Positions 15,480 through 25,023 of a stretch of 64,000 bases of DNA are shown one piece after another (the first letter of the stretch is position 1; each line of letters starts with the position of its first letter). Position numbers and translations under genes: made by a program. The notes beneath the pieces are model-generated. The model worked only from the letters and a program-made list of their open reading frames with translations. It was not told the DNA's origin and made no database searches. Origin of the DNA: Magnetospirillum aberrantis SpK (GTDB lineage Bacteria; Pseudomonadota; Alphaproteobacteria; Rhodospirillales; Magnetospirillaceae); assembly GCF_011022235.1 (NCBI RefSeq), contig NZ_JAAIYP010000036.1:62001-126000 (forward strand), read 5' to 3'.

Positions 15480-18109
15480 CCGCCGCCGGAGACCAGGCCC
15501 TGCTGAACGCCAGCCCCGAGTTGGCGGCGGAGATGATGACCCGTCTGGCGCGGGCGGCGCGGGATTTTCCGCGTGGAAAAAGCGCCCGACGGCTGCGCCG
15601 TCTTATCAACGCCTATCCGGACCGCCTTGCCGCGACTGTGCTGACCGTCACCCGGGAAACCGGCGAGCCGGTGACCGGCATCCTGGCGCGGACGATCCGC
15701 CGCCTGAGCGATTGCGCCCTGGCCCGGCGGGTGGCGGAGGGCTTGGGCGAGCCCGCGCCGGAAATGCTTCCCCTGGGCATTGCCTGTTGGACGGTGATCG
15801 TCAACGCGAGCTTGGCCGACGATGGCGCTGAAGCAGCCGATGACGTGGCGGAACTGGTGGTGTGGCTGAACCGGGCCGGGCGCCAGAGCGCGGCCATCGC
15901 GCTCATCCGCCGCGCCCTGGCTCGGCTGCGGCGCAAGGGATTGCCCCTTCCCCTGGGACTGATGTGCCAATGGGCGGGCATGCTGGCGGCCATCGGCCAG
16001 TTGGAGGAAGCCGAACGGCGTTTGCAGCAGATTCTTGCCGTTGCGAACGCTCAGGGCGTAGAGCCGCTGACCATGGTCGAGGAATGGATCAACCTGGCCA
16101 ATGTGCGCCATGGCCTGGGCGACCAACACGGCGCCCTGGAAGCCAGCCGCCACGCCCTGCATCTGCTGCTGCGGGAACGGGGAACCGACGACGACAAATC
16201 CCATCTGCTGTCCGGCGCCCTGGGCAACCACGCCATCTACTTGCTGGAAACCGGGCGTCTGCGTGCCGCCGCCGCAGCCATCCGTTCCGTCCTGACGATG
16301 GTGGAACGACAAGCCAATCGCGATCCCGACCGATACCGGCCGGATTTGATCGATGCGCTGATCAATGCCTCTGCCATTTTTGGTGCCATTGGCGACATGG
16401 ACGAAGCCCGTGCCTGTTCCGCCCGGGCCGTTGCGCACGGCGAGAAGCTGAGCCCAATGGCGTCAAACGCCCATGGCGATTCGCTGGTCCGCAGCCTGAT
16501 CAACCACGCCATCGACCAGCAGAACCGGGGCGACGCAGGTTTCGCCATGGAACAGGTCCGCGCCGCGCTTTCCCTGGCTCGCACCCTGCGCCGCCGCCAC
16601 GGCGACCGCTTCCTGGAGGCAGAAATCGATGCCTGCATCGCCCTCTGCCACACAGGCCTGCACTGCGAATATCCATCCGAAGCACGCGAGGCTGGAGAGG
16701 CCGCGCTGGCCCTGACCACCAATCTGGCCCCCGCCATGGCGGACATGAAGCGGCTGGAGATCCTGCCCAATCTCGCCGACGCCCTTGCTTCGCTAGGAGA
16801 GAACGTCGAGGCCCTGCGCCTATCCACCCAGGCCTATGCGCTGCTGACGGCCACGGAAACCCAAGGAGATGTGGAGCTTTCTACCCGTACCGGTATCCGC
16901 GACGTTCACGCCCGCCATTTGGCCGAGAACGCTCAAGTCAGAGAAGCCATCGCCATCATTCGCGAGGCGGTGGACATCGCCCACCAGACAGCCTCGCGCG
17001 GATTGGTCAGCAATGTGCTGATCCATTCCCTCGTTCATCAATCGGGCATCCTGACCGATCTGGGCGACTTGGACGGTGCGCTGGATACCGCGCACAGCGC
17101 GGTCGATCAGGCCCGCGCCCTGGCCAAGCACTCGCCTGACTGGGCGGCCCACGAAATGCCGGACGCCCTTCAGGCGCTTGGCCGCGCCCATTGGCTGCGC
17201 GGGGAATTTCCGCAGGCTGCCGCCTTGGCCGGCGAAATGGTGGCGTTGGCGCGCCAGGGCGTCGCCATCGACGAACGCTCGAATCTGAACGAACTGGCTT
17301 CGGCTCTGGAATTTTCCGCCCTGCTGTCCAACGCCTCCGGCGATCCCCGCAAGGCCACGGACGAAATGGAAGAGGCTATGGACGCCTATCGCCGGTTGGT
17401 GAAATACGGCGTGCATCACGAAGACCTCGCCAACGGCCTGCACAACGCCGCCACTATCGCCCTGGCGGCAGGCGACGTCGAAAGCGCCATCCGCCTGCAA
17501 CAGGAAGGCTGCGACGTGCTGGCCCCCATCGCCGCCACCTCGCTGGATCTGATGCGGCTGGAAATCGAGGGGCTGAGCAATCTGACCATCTACCTTGTGA
17601 TGGTCGAGCGCTTGCAAGACGGGCTGGAGGCCATCCGCCGCGCCCGCCTGCGCGCCGCCGCCCTTCCTGCCGATTGGCTGCCGGGACAACAAGCGGCCAT
17701 CGGCGTGCAAGTGGCGGAATCCCGATTGCTGGTCCAGGTCGGACGCCCCGCCGAGGCGGTCGCCCGCTGCGATGCCGCCCTGGCCGACATGGAGGCCTGC
17801 GACTTCGATTTCTGGCGCGGTCCGGCGCTCAATGCCCGCGCTATGGCCCTGGCCGCCCAAGGGGCCGACACGGCCGTCGCGGCGGCACGGCAAACCTTCG
17901 CCTTTCATCTCGCCTTGCTGGAAACGGAAGGTCAGGACCAAGACGTTCACGGCCTATGCGACGCCGGCGCGGTGTTGGTGGACGTCGATCCCGACAGCAG
18001 CGACCATGTGGCAGCCTCGGTGCGGCCCTGGCTGCAACGCCTGCCCCCCGCACGGCAAGATTCCGCCACCGGCGAACTAAGGCGCGCCCTCCCTTCACTC
18101 TTCTCGTGA
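15476..18109 (+). CDS. Large helical-repeat (TPR) protein of the defence operon
   Basis: 877 aa. The ATG overlaps the stop of the STAND gene (ATGA) with GGAGA upstream; the frame is open further upstream but that lies inside the previous gene. Almost the whole protein is alpha-helical repeats of TPR character, e.g. QLEEAERRLQQILAVANAQG, VRHGLGDQHGALEASRHALH and LGDLDGALDTAHSAVDQARA. No catalytic motif, membrane segment or signal peptide is visible. It probably serves as the sensor arm or scaffold linking the STAND NTPase to the CHAT protease encoded two genes downstream, whose own N-terminal half has a similar repeat style. Function is inferred from context. Confidence 0.8.
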   Translation: MTAAGDQALLNASPELAAEMMTRLARAARDFPRGKSARRLRRLINAYPDRLAATVLTVTRETGEPVTGILARTIRRLSDCALARRVAEGLGEPAPEMLPLGIACWTVIVNASLADDGAEAADDVAELVVWLNRAGRQSAAIALIRRALARLRRKGLPLPLGLMCQWAGMLAAIGQLEEAERRLQQILAVANAQGVEPLTMVEEWINLANVRHGLGDQHGALEASRHALHLLLRERGTDDDKSHLLSGALGNHAIYLLETGRLRAAAAAIRSVLTMVERQANRDPDRYRPDLIDALINASAIFGAIGDMDEARACSARAVAHGEKLSPMASNAHGDSLVRSLINHAIDQQNRGDAGFAMEQVRAALSLARTLRRRHGDRFLEAEIDACIALCHTGLHCEYPSEAREAGEAALALTTNLAPAMADMKRLEILPNLADALASLGENVEALRLSTQAYALLTATETQGDVELSTRTGIRDVHARHLAENAQVREAIAIIREAVDIAHQTASRGLVSNVLIHSLVHQSGILTDLGDLDGALDTAHSAVDQARALAKHSPDWAAHEMPDALQALGRAHWLRGEFPQAAALAGEMVALARQGVAIDERSNLNELASALEFSALLSNASGDPRKATDEMEEAMDAYRRLVKYGVHHEDLANGLHNAATIALAAGDVESAIRLQQEGCDVLAPIAATSLDLMRLEIEGLSNLTIYLVMVERLQDGLEAIRRARLRAAALPADWLPGQQAAIGVQVAESRLLVQVGRPAEAVARCDAALADMEACDFDFWRGPALNARAMALAAQGADTAVAAARQTFAFHLALLETEGQDQDVHGLCDAGAVLVDVDPDSSDHVAASVRPWLQRLPPARQDSATGELRRALPSLFS

Positions 18110-18117
18110 GGTGTCCA

Positions 18118-18561
18118 ATGACCACTTTGTCCCCCGTCCTGTCCGCCCAATTGCTGCTCAATGCCGACGCGATTGTCGATCTGCTGGGGCAAACGGCGAC
18201 GACCGAGGAATGCGAGGCGGTAGCGGCTGCGCTGCGGGACTTGCCCGACGACGCGGTTCCCGCCTTCCTGAGCGAAACCGCCCGGGTGTGCCTGGCTGCC
18301 GAACCCCGGGTGCAGGAACTCCTCGACACCCTGGCCGAGCGGCAGGAGGTGCGCGGCGGCGATCCGGAAATGCTATCCCAAGCCGGGCAATTGTGGGCTG
18401 CCATCCGGGACAATCCGGGACCGACAATCCTGGTGGCCCTGCTGTTGCGCATGCTGGCCTCGAACACGCTCAAGCTTGGGGGTTTCCAGTACGACGGCGG
18501 CTCGGTCTTTTCGCAACTGGCCGAAATCATCAAGGCCATCCGGGGCGGCAATGCCAAGTGA
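18118..18561 (+). CDS. 147-aa unrecognised protein between TPR and CHAT genes
   Basis: 147 aa. ATG with GAGGTG 5 bp upstream. No family is recognised. The first 110 residues are helical and acidic (LLNADAIVDLLGQTATTEEC, LRDLPDDAVPAFLSETARVC). A hydrophobic helix follows at about 102-112 (TILVALLLRMLA), then a Gly-rich turn (KLGGFQYDGGS) and a short amphipathic helix ending in basic residues. It overlaps the CHAT gene by 11 bp, so the two are co-translated. A small protein beside a CHAT protease could be its substrate, regulator or a pore-forming effector; nothing in the sequence settles which. Confidence 0.7.
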   Translation: MTTLSPVLSAQLLLNADAIVDLLGQTATTEECEAVAAALRDLPDDAVPAFLSETARVCLAAEPRVQELLDTLAERQEVRGGDPEMLSQAGQLWAAIRDNPGPTILVALLLRMLASNTLKLGGFQYDGGSVFSQLAEIIKAIRGGNAK

Positions 18562-21085
18562 CGGCGCGGCCACCCAATTTGCACGGCAGGTCGCCGCCGA
18601 AGCGGAACCGGCGGCCCGACGCGCCTTGTTGCAGGCCCATCCCGAGCTGATCGACGCCGCTTTCATGGATGCCCTGCGCGACGTCGCCCCCGATCGCGCC
18701 GAGGATTTGGTCATCGAGGCCATGGAGGTCGGCCGCCCCCAGGACGTAGCCGCCGTTCATCTGGTAGCAGCGCTGCTGCAGGCGTGGCAGGAAGGGCGTC
18801 TGGATGAGGCAGAGAAGGAACATGCCGCCGATATCACCGCCGATTTCGTCGATACGGTGCTGCAAACGGCCGAAGATGCCGCCCATCGCCACGCCGCCAC
18901 CGATACCGCCCTGATCTTGCTGAAATTGGCACGGCGCCTGATCCGCCGCTTCGGCTTCGACGACATGATGCCTCATCTGCACTTGTGCTGGTCGTCCTTG
19001 GCCCTGCTGACCGACGATGATCAGACTGCCGAGACGATGGTGAAGGCCGCCCTGGCCGATCCTCGGCTGGACAACCAGCCGCTGGTGCGCCAGGCGCTGG
19101 ACATCAATCATGGTCTGGTACTGCTGCGTCAGGGCCGGTATGACGAGGCCATCGCCGCCCACACCGCCCTGATCGGGACACTGGACGATCAGGTGCTGCG
19201 GGCGGCCGCCCGCTCCAATCTGGCCCTTGCCCATGCGGAAAAAGGCGAAATCGGCACCGCCCTGGCCCTGCTCGATGACCTGGAGCGGGATTGCCGCCGG
19301 GACGGCGACCACGACCATCTTGTGAGCGTCCTGGGAAACAAGGCCAATCTGGTCGGCCGCCTTGGGTTGCACGACGAGGAACACCATCTGCGCGAACAGA
19401 CGCTGGACCTGGCCAGCCATCCGGTTGGCGGCAAGGCCCGGGACTGGCAGGCGGTCATCACCTCTCAGGCCAATCTGGCATTGTTCCATCTCCGCCACGG
19501 CAAGCCCGAGCAAGCGCGCCGGTGGATCGAGATGTTCAGGCAATCCTGCGAACGGCAGGGCGATCACGGCCAGCGGGTGATGCAAATCCGCCTGGAGGTG
19601 GAACTGGCTTTGGTCGAAGGCGATGCCGAGCGGGCCTGGAGCTTGGGCCGCGACGCCCTGGACCGCCTGCCCGACAGCGTCGATCCGGAATATCTGGCAC
19701 TGACCGGAAGCGTCAGCCGCGCCGCCCGGATGAGCGGGCGCATCGACCAATCCGTCGATCTGTTCCTGCGGCAATTGCGCCTGGCCGAGGAAACCGGGCA
19801 TCGGGAACTGGCCCATGCTGGCCTGGGCCATCTGGGCCTGTCGCTGCACGCGACCGGCGACCGCGATGGCGCCCATGCGCTGTTCGCCCGGATGTTCGCC
19901 GCCGACAGTGGCCTGCGCCATTTGGTCTCCGGCGAACTGACGCAATTCACCCTGTCCTCGACCCGCGAGCAAATGTACGCCGAAGTGGTGAAGGCCGTGG
20001 CCGAGGAAGACGACGCAGAGCGCCTATTCCACGTCGTGCAGGGCGCCAAGGCCTTCGCCCTGGGGCATGCCGCGCCCGCCATGGAAGGGTGGCAGGAATT
20101 CCGCGCGACCTTGGAGCAGGGCAGCATTCTGCTGGAATATTACGTCCATGGTCCGCTGGCCTTTTGCCTGGTGGCGGCGACCGAGTTCGACCAGCCCGTG
20201 CGGGTGGACCTGCCGGTTGACCAGACCCGCCTGGAAGCGGCGGCGAACGTCTTTCGTGCTTCATTGCCCTGGGCCAGATGGATACTTCGGCACGACCCCT
20301 TCGACGGGTTGGACGCACTGGGCAAGGCCTTGGCCGAGCCCTTGCGCCCCTGGCTGGAAAACCGCCACACCATGGTGGTCTGCCCCAGTGGCGCCATGTC
20401 GGGCATTCCTTTCCATCTGTTGCCCACCGGCGATGGACGCAGAATCATCGACCACATAGCCGTCACCCAGGCCCCCAGCGCCACGGTCCACGCCGCGAGC
20501 CGAAGCCGCCGGGCTGAGGGACGCAAGGCGGTATGCCTCTCCGTCGCCGCGGCGACCGATTCGCCCCAGTCCCAGACGTTGTTCGATCAGGAAGCCCGCC
20601 AGGTCGCCGCGCTGCTGTCCGCGCGTGGCTTCGAGGCGATTTCCTCGCCGGATATCGCCGACTGGCAGGGATCGGCAATCGTCCACTTGGCTGCCCACGG
20701 CCATTTCGATCCCTCGGACCCTCGCGCCGGAAGCTTGAGCATGGGGGCGCCCGTCACGTTGGAAGTGCTGGCCCGCGCCCAGTTGGATGCCGATCTGGTC
20801 TTTCTCAGCGGCTGCGACACCGGACGCGTCCACCCCCTGCGAGGACAGGAAGCATTGGGCTTCATGCCGATCCTGCTTGGCCGTGGCGCCCGCTCCGCCA
20901 TTCTCAGCTTTTGGCCGATCCTGGCCCGCAGTTCATTAACTCCAGCCATCGCCACCGACTTCTACCGTCACTGGCTGGTGGAAGGAATGCCCAAGGCATC
21001 GGCCCTGCGCCGGGCCATGTTACGCTGGCGCGACCGCCCCTTGTACGAGTGGGGTGGCTATGGGGTGTTCGGCTGCGGGCAATAG
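18551..21085 (+). CDS. TPR-CHAT caspase-like protease
   Basis: 844 aa, start ATG at 18551 inside the end of the preceding gene. Residues 1-500 are helical/TPR repeats (LDINHGLVLLRQGRYDEAIA; RSNLALAHAEKGEIGTALAL). The C-terminal third is a CHAT domain: HTMVVCPSGAMSGIPFHLLP, catalytic His716 in VHLAAHGHFDPSDP and catalytic Cys755 in VFLSGCDTGR, ending YEWGGYGVFGCG. Both dyad residues are present, so an active caspase/separase-like peptidase is expected. CHAT proteases act as effectors or effector activators in several bacterial immune systems (Craspase, gasdermin loci). Here it closes the four-gene operon. The convergent ATPase gene ends 21 bp downstream. Confidence 0.88.
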   Translation: MPSDGAATQFARQVAAEAEPAARRALLQAHPELIDAAFMDALRDVAPDRAEDLVIEAMEVGRPQDVAAVHLVAALLQAWQEGRLDEAEKEHAADITADFVDTVLQTAEDAAHRHAATDTALILLKLARRLIRRFGFDDMMPHLHLCWSSLALLTDDDQTAETMVKAALADPRLDNQPLVRQALDINHGLVLLRQGRYDEAIAAHTALIGTLDDQVLRAAARSNLALAHAEKGEIGTALALLDDLERDCRRDGDHDHLVSVLGNKANLVGRLGLHDEEHHLREQTLDLASHPVGGKARDWQAVITSQANLALFHLRHGKPEQARRWIEMFRQSCERQGDHGQRVMQIRLEVELALVEGDAERAWSLGRDALDRLPDSVDPEYLALTGSVSRAARMSGRIDQSVDLFLRQLRLAEETGHRELAHAGLGHLGLSLHATGDRDGAHALFARMFAADSGLRHLVSGELTQFTLSSTREQMYAEVVKAVAEEDDAERLFHVVQGAKAFALGHAAPAMEGWQEFRATLEQGSILLEYYVHGPLAFCLVAATEFDQPVRVDLPVDQTRLEAAANVFRASLPWARWILRHDPFDGLDALGKALAEPLRPWLENRHTMVVCPSGAMSGIPFHLLPTGDGRRIIDHIAVTQAPSATVHAASRSRRAEGRKAVCLSVAAATDSPQSQTLFDQEARQVAALLSARGFEAISSPDIADWQGSAIVHLAAHGHFDPSDPRAGSLSMGAPVTLEVLARAQLDADLVFLSGCDTGRVHPLRGQEALGFMPILLGRGARSAILSFWPILARSSLTPAIATDFYRHWLVEGMPKASALRRAMLRWRDRPLYEWGGYGVFGCGQ

Positions 21086-21106
21086 CCCCGTTCCTTCCAT
21101 TTGTCG

Positions 21107-24100
21107 TCACTTCAGGAAGCCAGCAACCGGAAACGCCTGTTCGACCGTCACCCCCACGTCTCCTGCCACGTTCGTCACGACCTCACCGGCACCTCGCATG
21201 CCCAACGGCAAGAGTAGTCTGTACGGCCGATTGGCGAGACCCGATACGCGCTTGATCACCACGCGGCCATCGCTGAGTTGCACTGCAAAAACAGAATCCT
21301 CCGCCGCACTGAACACCGTGTCGGGGGGTACCTCGGCTCCCAGAAGAACCAGATCACCCTTCTTCAGAAGCGGCTCGGCGCTGTCGCCAACGGAAATTTG
21401 CGCTGCGTGCTTGAAGTTCCGAAGCAGATCCGGTTTTTCCAAGGGGTGACACGGGCGCGGGTTGGTGGCGCCACCGTCGAATACGCCGGCCACCACGCGA
21501 TAAATATCGCAGTCGGCAGCCACCGACGAGGCAATGAATTCTCCGCCCAATCCAGCCAGAAGGACACGCTCGGTACCATCCATCTGGCACCAGCCGATCA
21601 GGGCCTGACCGGTGCCCCGGTTGGCGACGACGACGAACTCTCCCTTTGCAGGCTTTGTCGGCTCCCGTTCGCAGATCACCATGCTGGAGGGCTGAAGCGG
21701 GAACGGAAGCCACCGCGCCGCCTGCCCCACCCCGAACGCCTGATGGGTTTCCGGGTCGATGGAACGGGTTTCGTCTTCGTCGGCCGACAGGTCAGCATCC
21801 GGCCCCGAAGCGCCTTCGCTTGCGGCCGCTAAGCCAATGACGGTCACCATTGCCGTTGGCGCCGGGGCGCCGACGACCGGATCATTGGCATTGGCCGCTT
21901 TTAGCATCGAACGATTGTCCAGCATATCCAGACACCGTTCCCTGAGATCCATGAAGCGGTCGAGCATGCCATCCACCGCTTTGGCATGGAGCAGCGTCAG
22001 GCTTTCGTCGGCCTGAAAGTGGTTCGACCAATTGAGCGCTTGAGACAGAGTATCTTTGGTGGGGTCTCCATCCGGCAATAATTGCAACAACTGCCGGAAA
22101 GGCTGGGCATTCAGGACCAGGTCCGAACGCTTGGACAGGTTTCGGACCCGAGCGCAGAGCGGATCAAGGGTTGGATGGTCGTGAACCGGTTCCCCGGCTT
22201 CGGTCAATAGATCCACCAACACACGTTCCATGAACTGACGTGTTTCGCGGCAGAAAGCCTTGATTTTATCAGCGTCAGCCTTATCGACCTGCCACGACGC
22301 ACGATAGGCGTTCAGCGCCAATTCATCGCGCTTGAGACCTACGCAGGCATGGATATCGCCACGCGCCACAATTTTATAGGCCTCCACCTTTTCACTCAGC
22401 GCAGCCCCCATACGGCAATCGCCCGCACGGGCAACCCTTGCGGTGAAGACGCGATCGAACGTCATGACCATCGGCCGGAAGTCGTCGGCCGTGCAGGTGA
22501 CCAGGCCCTTGGCCAGAAGCGCTTGGTTGCGCTCGTCGAACAATAGCTGGGGATCATCCAGCAGCACCAGGGTCAGACCACCGCTCCGCTTCCAGACGCT
22601 TCGTAGCAAGGCGAGAACGAAGCTGAACAGCAAAGCCCTGACCTGGGAGGAATTGGCGATGTTGTTGGCGCGGCCCCTTACCCCTTCAAGCGTTGCGGGG
22701 ATTTGAAGCGCGAAACCATCATGCAGGACAAGCCCAGCCTCTGGCCCCGCATGCCCCGGCGCCTGATAGAACGTGCGCCAATAACGCTCCATGTCGGCAT
22801 TCAAACCGTGGAACAGGCCGGTCATCTGCACATCGACGACCTGCTTCAACGCCACCAGTTTGCCCACCGCTTGCGCGGCGGCAACGGCGTCCTCGGCGGC
22901 CTTGTTTGCTGTCGTCCAGGCGTCGTACTGGCTCCGAAGGCTTGTCAGGATCTTCTTGGCCGCGCTGACCGGGCGGTAATCATTGAGAAGGGCGCGCAGC
23001 TCGTTGATTTTTCCGGCCAAGCTGGAGACCGGAATGGTCTCCAGTCCAACACCATAGGCCTGATTGACCAGCTTGGCGCGAGCGTCCCGGGTCGATAGCG
23101 CCCAATCCCGAAGGTCCAGCAAGCCGGTAAGAACCTCGCCCGCCGTTTCCACCCGTGTTCCTGCGAAAATCGGATCGAGCGGCGGGCGCACCGAGACAGG
23201 GCATGCGGGCAGCGCAGCAGCATCGGCTTCGAAGTCCTTGTCAGCCAGAGCCCACAGGTGTTTCAGGGCAGGGAACCCAACCAAAGCCGCACCCACATTC
23301 GCCACGACCGATGCCGCCCAGGCGGCTGGTGACGGAGAGCCAGGTAGCTTTCCCCAAAGCTTCACGCAGGATGTAACTGCTTCCGGCAGACCATCCCGCA
23401 GATCGGTCCGCGCGGCCTCGATGAATTGATCCAGCGTGAACCTCAGATCATCGGTCTCTTCCGCCCCCGCCGCGATGGCCACCGCCACCGGCATCCCAAG
23501 AACGTCGTCCAATACGCTGTCGTCAAGGCTCCGAAGACAGGTCGGGCAATCGGCGGGCGGGATTGCTTGCTCGTCCTCCTTCAAGCCGGCGGCGATGCGG
23601 GCATGATGCCGCCGGCGCCGCGTCTTGAGTTCGTCGGCGTTAAGGGCGGCGAAATCGTTCGCGCGCTTGACCACCCGATCAAGAAGCTCGCCGACCACCC
23701 GAACATCTTCCTCGGACAAAGCCGCTGCGGCAGCCGCCAGTGCCGCCAGGCCCGCTGAATTCAGCGTTTGGTCGGTCAGCAAGCTGGTGGCCTTGATCAA
23801 GTCATCGTCCAAGCCATCCAGCTCGACCTTGTTCTCTTCGATCCCAGCAGCAGTGGCGACGGCGACACGGACCTTGGAGGCGCGGCCGTCCAGATCCTTT
23901 TCAAGCTCCGTCAGTTTGCCCCGGCAAGCACTCCCGTCCCCCACGGGCACCGATGGCATGGGTGGCGACACGGCGTCCTTGAAGGATTCGGCGAGAATGT
24001 CAATCTGCTGCTGGAACGTTTTCTCCGCGGCCTTCGCCAATTCCCGCTGGCTCTTGGCGTAGTTGGTGCCGACGTAATCCTTCACCTTGGGCGCGGTCAC

Positions 24101-25021
24101 CTCGGCCAACGCCGCCACTTCCCGCAAGCCAGTCAGCGCGCGGATGCCATCAGCCAAAGGCTCCCGCTTCCCCAATTCCAGATGGGCTAGGCGGGCCATA
24201 TGCAGGGCGCTCAATTCGACCGCCAGAGCCGACACACCCAGCGCGGCGGAGAACTCTCCAACCACCGGCAGATCGTCCGCTTCCAGGACCGTGGAAAAAC
24301 CGGTCTTCACCTGTTTGACCCGGCGACAAACCGTGCGTTTCGTGCCGTCATCCGCCTTGAAAACGGCGGTGACCGAGGTCACTACCGATGGCAGCCCCTT
24401 GGCCTGGCGGGCTTGCCATTGGGGCTGGGTCGGCATGGGCACCACACTGGGCAAAGGCGCCTTCGAACCGTCGTCAAACTCGTAGGTGTTGACTTGCCCA
24501 GCGTCGGCGAAATGCTGGAATTCGGGCGTGCTCGCCACCTTGCCGGTCAACAGGAAAGTCAGAACGCGCGCCAGCGAGCTCTTGCCAGCGCCGTTCGGTC
24601 CCTGCGCCAGGAAGAGCGGGCGGGAGATATCCAGCGAGATATCGGGGGCATCGGAACCATCGGCCAAGCAGAACGGCTGAAGCCCGCCGAATTGCCGGAC
24701 GGTAAGGGACACCAGCGACCACAGCCTTTTATCTCCCGCCATGGTGCTCACCGCCGGCTTGGCTGGAAGCGAGCCCTTTTCCATCCAAGTCACGAGGCCC
24801 GCCATGTCCCCGCTTCCTCGCGTGGGGGCGTTCTCCAGATAGCGCTTCCCGACCGGATCGCCAAGAAACCAAGACAACGCCTTGCGTGCCGTTTCATCCT
24901 CGATGGTAAAGGCCGTGCCGTCGGCCAGTTCCAGGGTCTCGCCACAGGCCAGCATGGCCAGAAGGTCATCTCGGGTCAGATCCGAGGCGGGAATAAGCTT
25001 CTTTTCGTCGCCGGAGGTCAT
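21107..25021 (-). CDS. Rad50/SMC-like ATPase with LexA/S24-like C-terminal region
   Basis: 1304 aa from the ATG 2 bp past the stop of the CorA-like gene (TGATCATG). Walker A is at 141-149 (GPNGAGKSS), preceded by a QFGGLQPF strand as in RecF/Rad50 proteins. A CPTC motif near residue 490, flanked by helical arms, resembles the Rad50 zinc hook. Walker B is LVLLDDPQLLFDE near 825. The last about 130 residues resemble peptidase S24/LexA: VGDSAEPLLKKGDLVLLG with the serine near 1213, and VVIKRVSG with lysine near 1257, matching the Ser-Lys dyad pattern. Such a tail could give self-cleavage or damage-responsive control. The fusion is unusual. SMC-type ATPases are common sensors in defence systems (Lamassu, RloC, PARIS). 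Confidence 0.75.
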   Translation of the reverse strand: MTSGDEKKLIPASDLTRDDLLAMLACGETLELADGTAFTIEDETARKALSWFLGDPVGKRYLENAPTRGSGDMAGLVTWMEKGSLPAKPAVSTMAGDKRLWSLVSLTVRQFGGLQPFCLADGSDAPDISLDISRPLFLAQGPNGAGKSSLARVLTFLLTGKVASTPEFQHFADAGQVNTYEFDDGSKAPLPSVVPMPTQPQWQARQAKGLPSVVTSVTAVFKADDGTKRTVCRRVKQVKTGFSTVLEADDLPVVGEFSAALGVSALAVELSALHMARLAHLELGKREPLADGIRALTGLREVAALAEVTAPKVKDYVGTNYAKSQRELAKAAEKTFQQQIDILAESFKDAVSPPMPSVPVGDGSACRGKLTELEKDLDGRASKVRVAVATAAGIEENKVELDGLDDDLIKATSLLTDQTLNSAGLAALAAAAAALSEEDVRVVGELLDRVVKRANDFAALNADELKTRRRRHHARIAAGLKEDEQAIPPADCPTCLRSLDDSVLDDVLGMPVAVAIAAGAEETDDLRFTLDQFIEAARTDLRDGLPEAVTSCVKLWGKLPGSPSPAAWAASVVANVGAALVGFPALKHLWALADKDFEADAAALPACPVSVRPPLDPIFAGTRVETAGEVLTGLLDLRDWALSTRDARAKLVNQAYGVGLETIPVSSLAGKINELRALLNDYRPVSAAKKILTSLRSQYDAWTTANKAAEDAVAAAQAVGKLVALKQVVDVQMTGLFHGLNADMERYWRTFYQAPGHAGPEAGLVLHDGFALQIPATLEGVRGRANNIANSSQVRALLFSFVLALLRSVWKRSGGLTLVLLDDPQLLFDERNQALLAKGLVTCTADDFRPMVMTFDRVFTARVARAGDCRMGAALSEKVEAYKIVARGDIHACVGLKRDELALNAYRASWQVDKADADKIKAFCRETRQFMERVLVDLLTEAGEPVHDHPTLDPLCARVRNLSKRSDLVLNAQPFRQLLQLLPDGDPTKDTLSQALNWSNHFQADESLTLLHAKAVDGMLDRFMDLRERCLDMLDNRSMLKAANANDPVVGAPAPTAMVTVIGLAAASEGASGPDADLSADEDETRSIDPETHQAFGVGQAARWLPFPLQPSSMVICEREPTKPAKGEFVVVANRGTGQALIGWCQMDGTERVLLAGLGGEFIASSVAADCDIYRVVAGVFDGGATNPRPCHPLEKPDLLRNFKHAAQISVGDSAEPLLKKGDLVLLGAEVPPDTVFSAAEDSVFAVQLSDGRVVIKRVSGLANRPYRLLLPLGMRGAGEVVTNVAGDVGVTVEQAFPVAGFLK

Positions 25022-25023
25022 GA

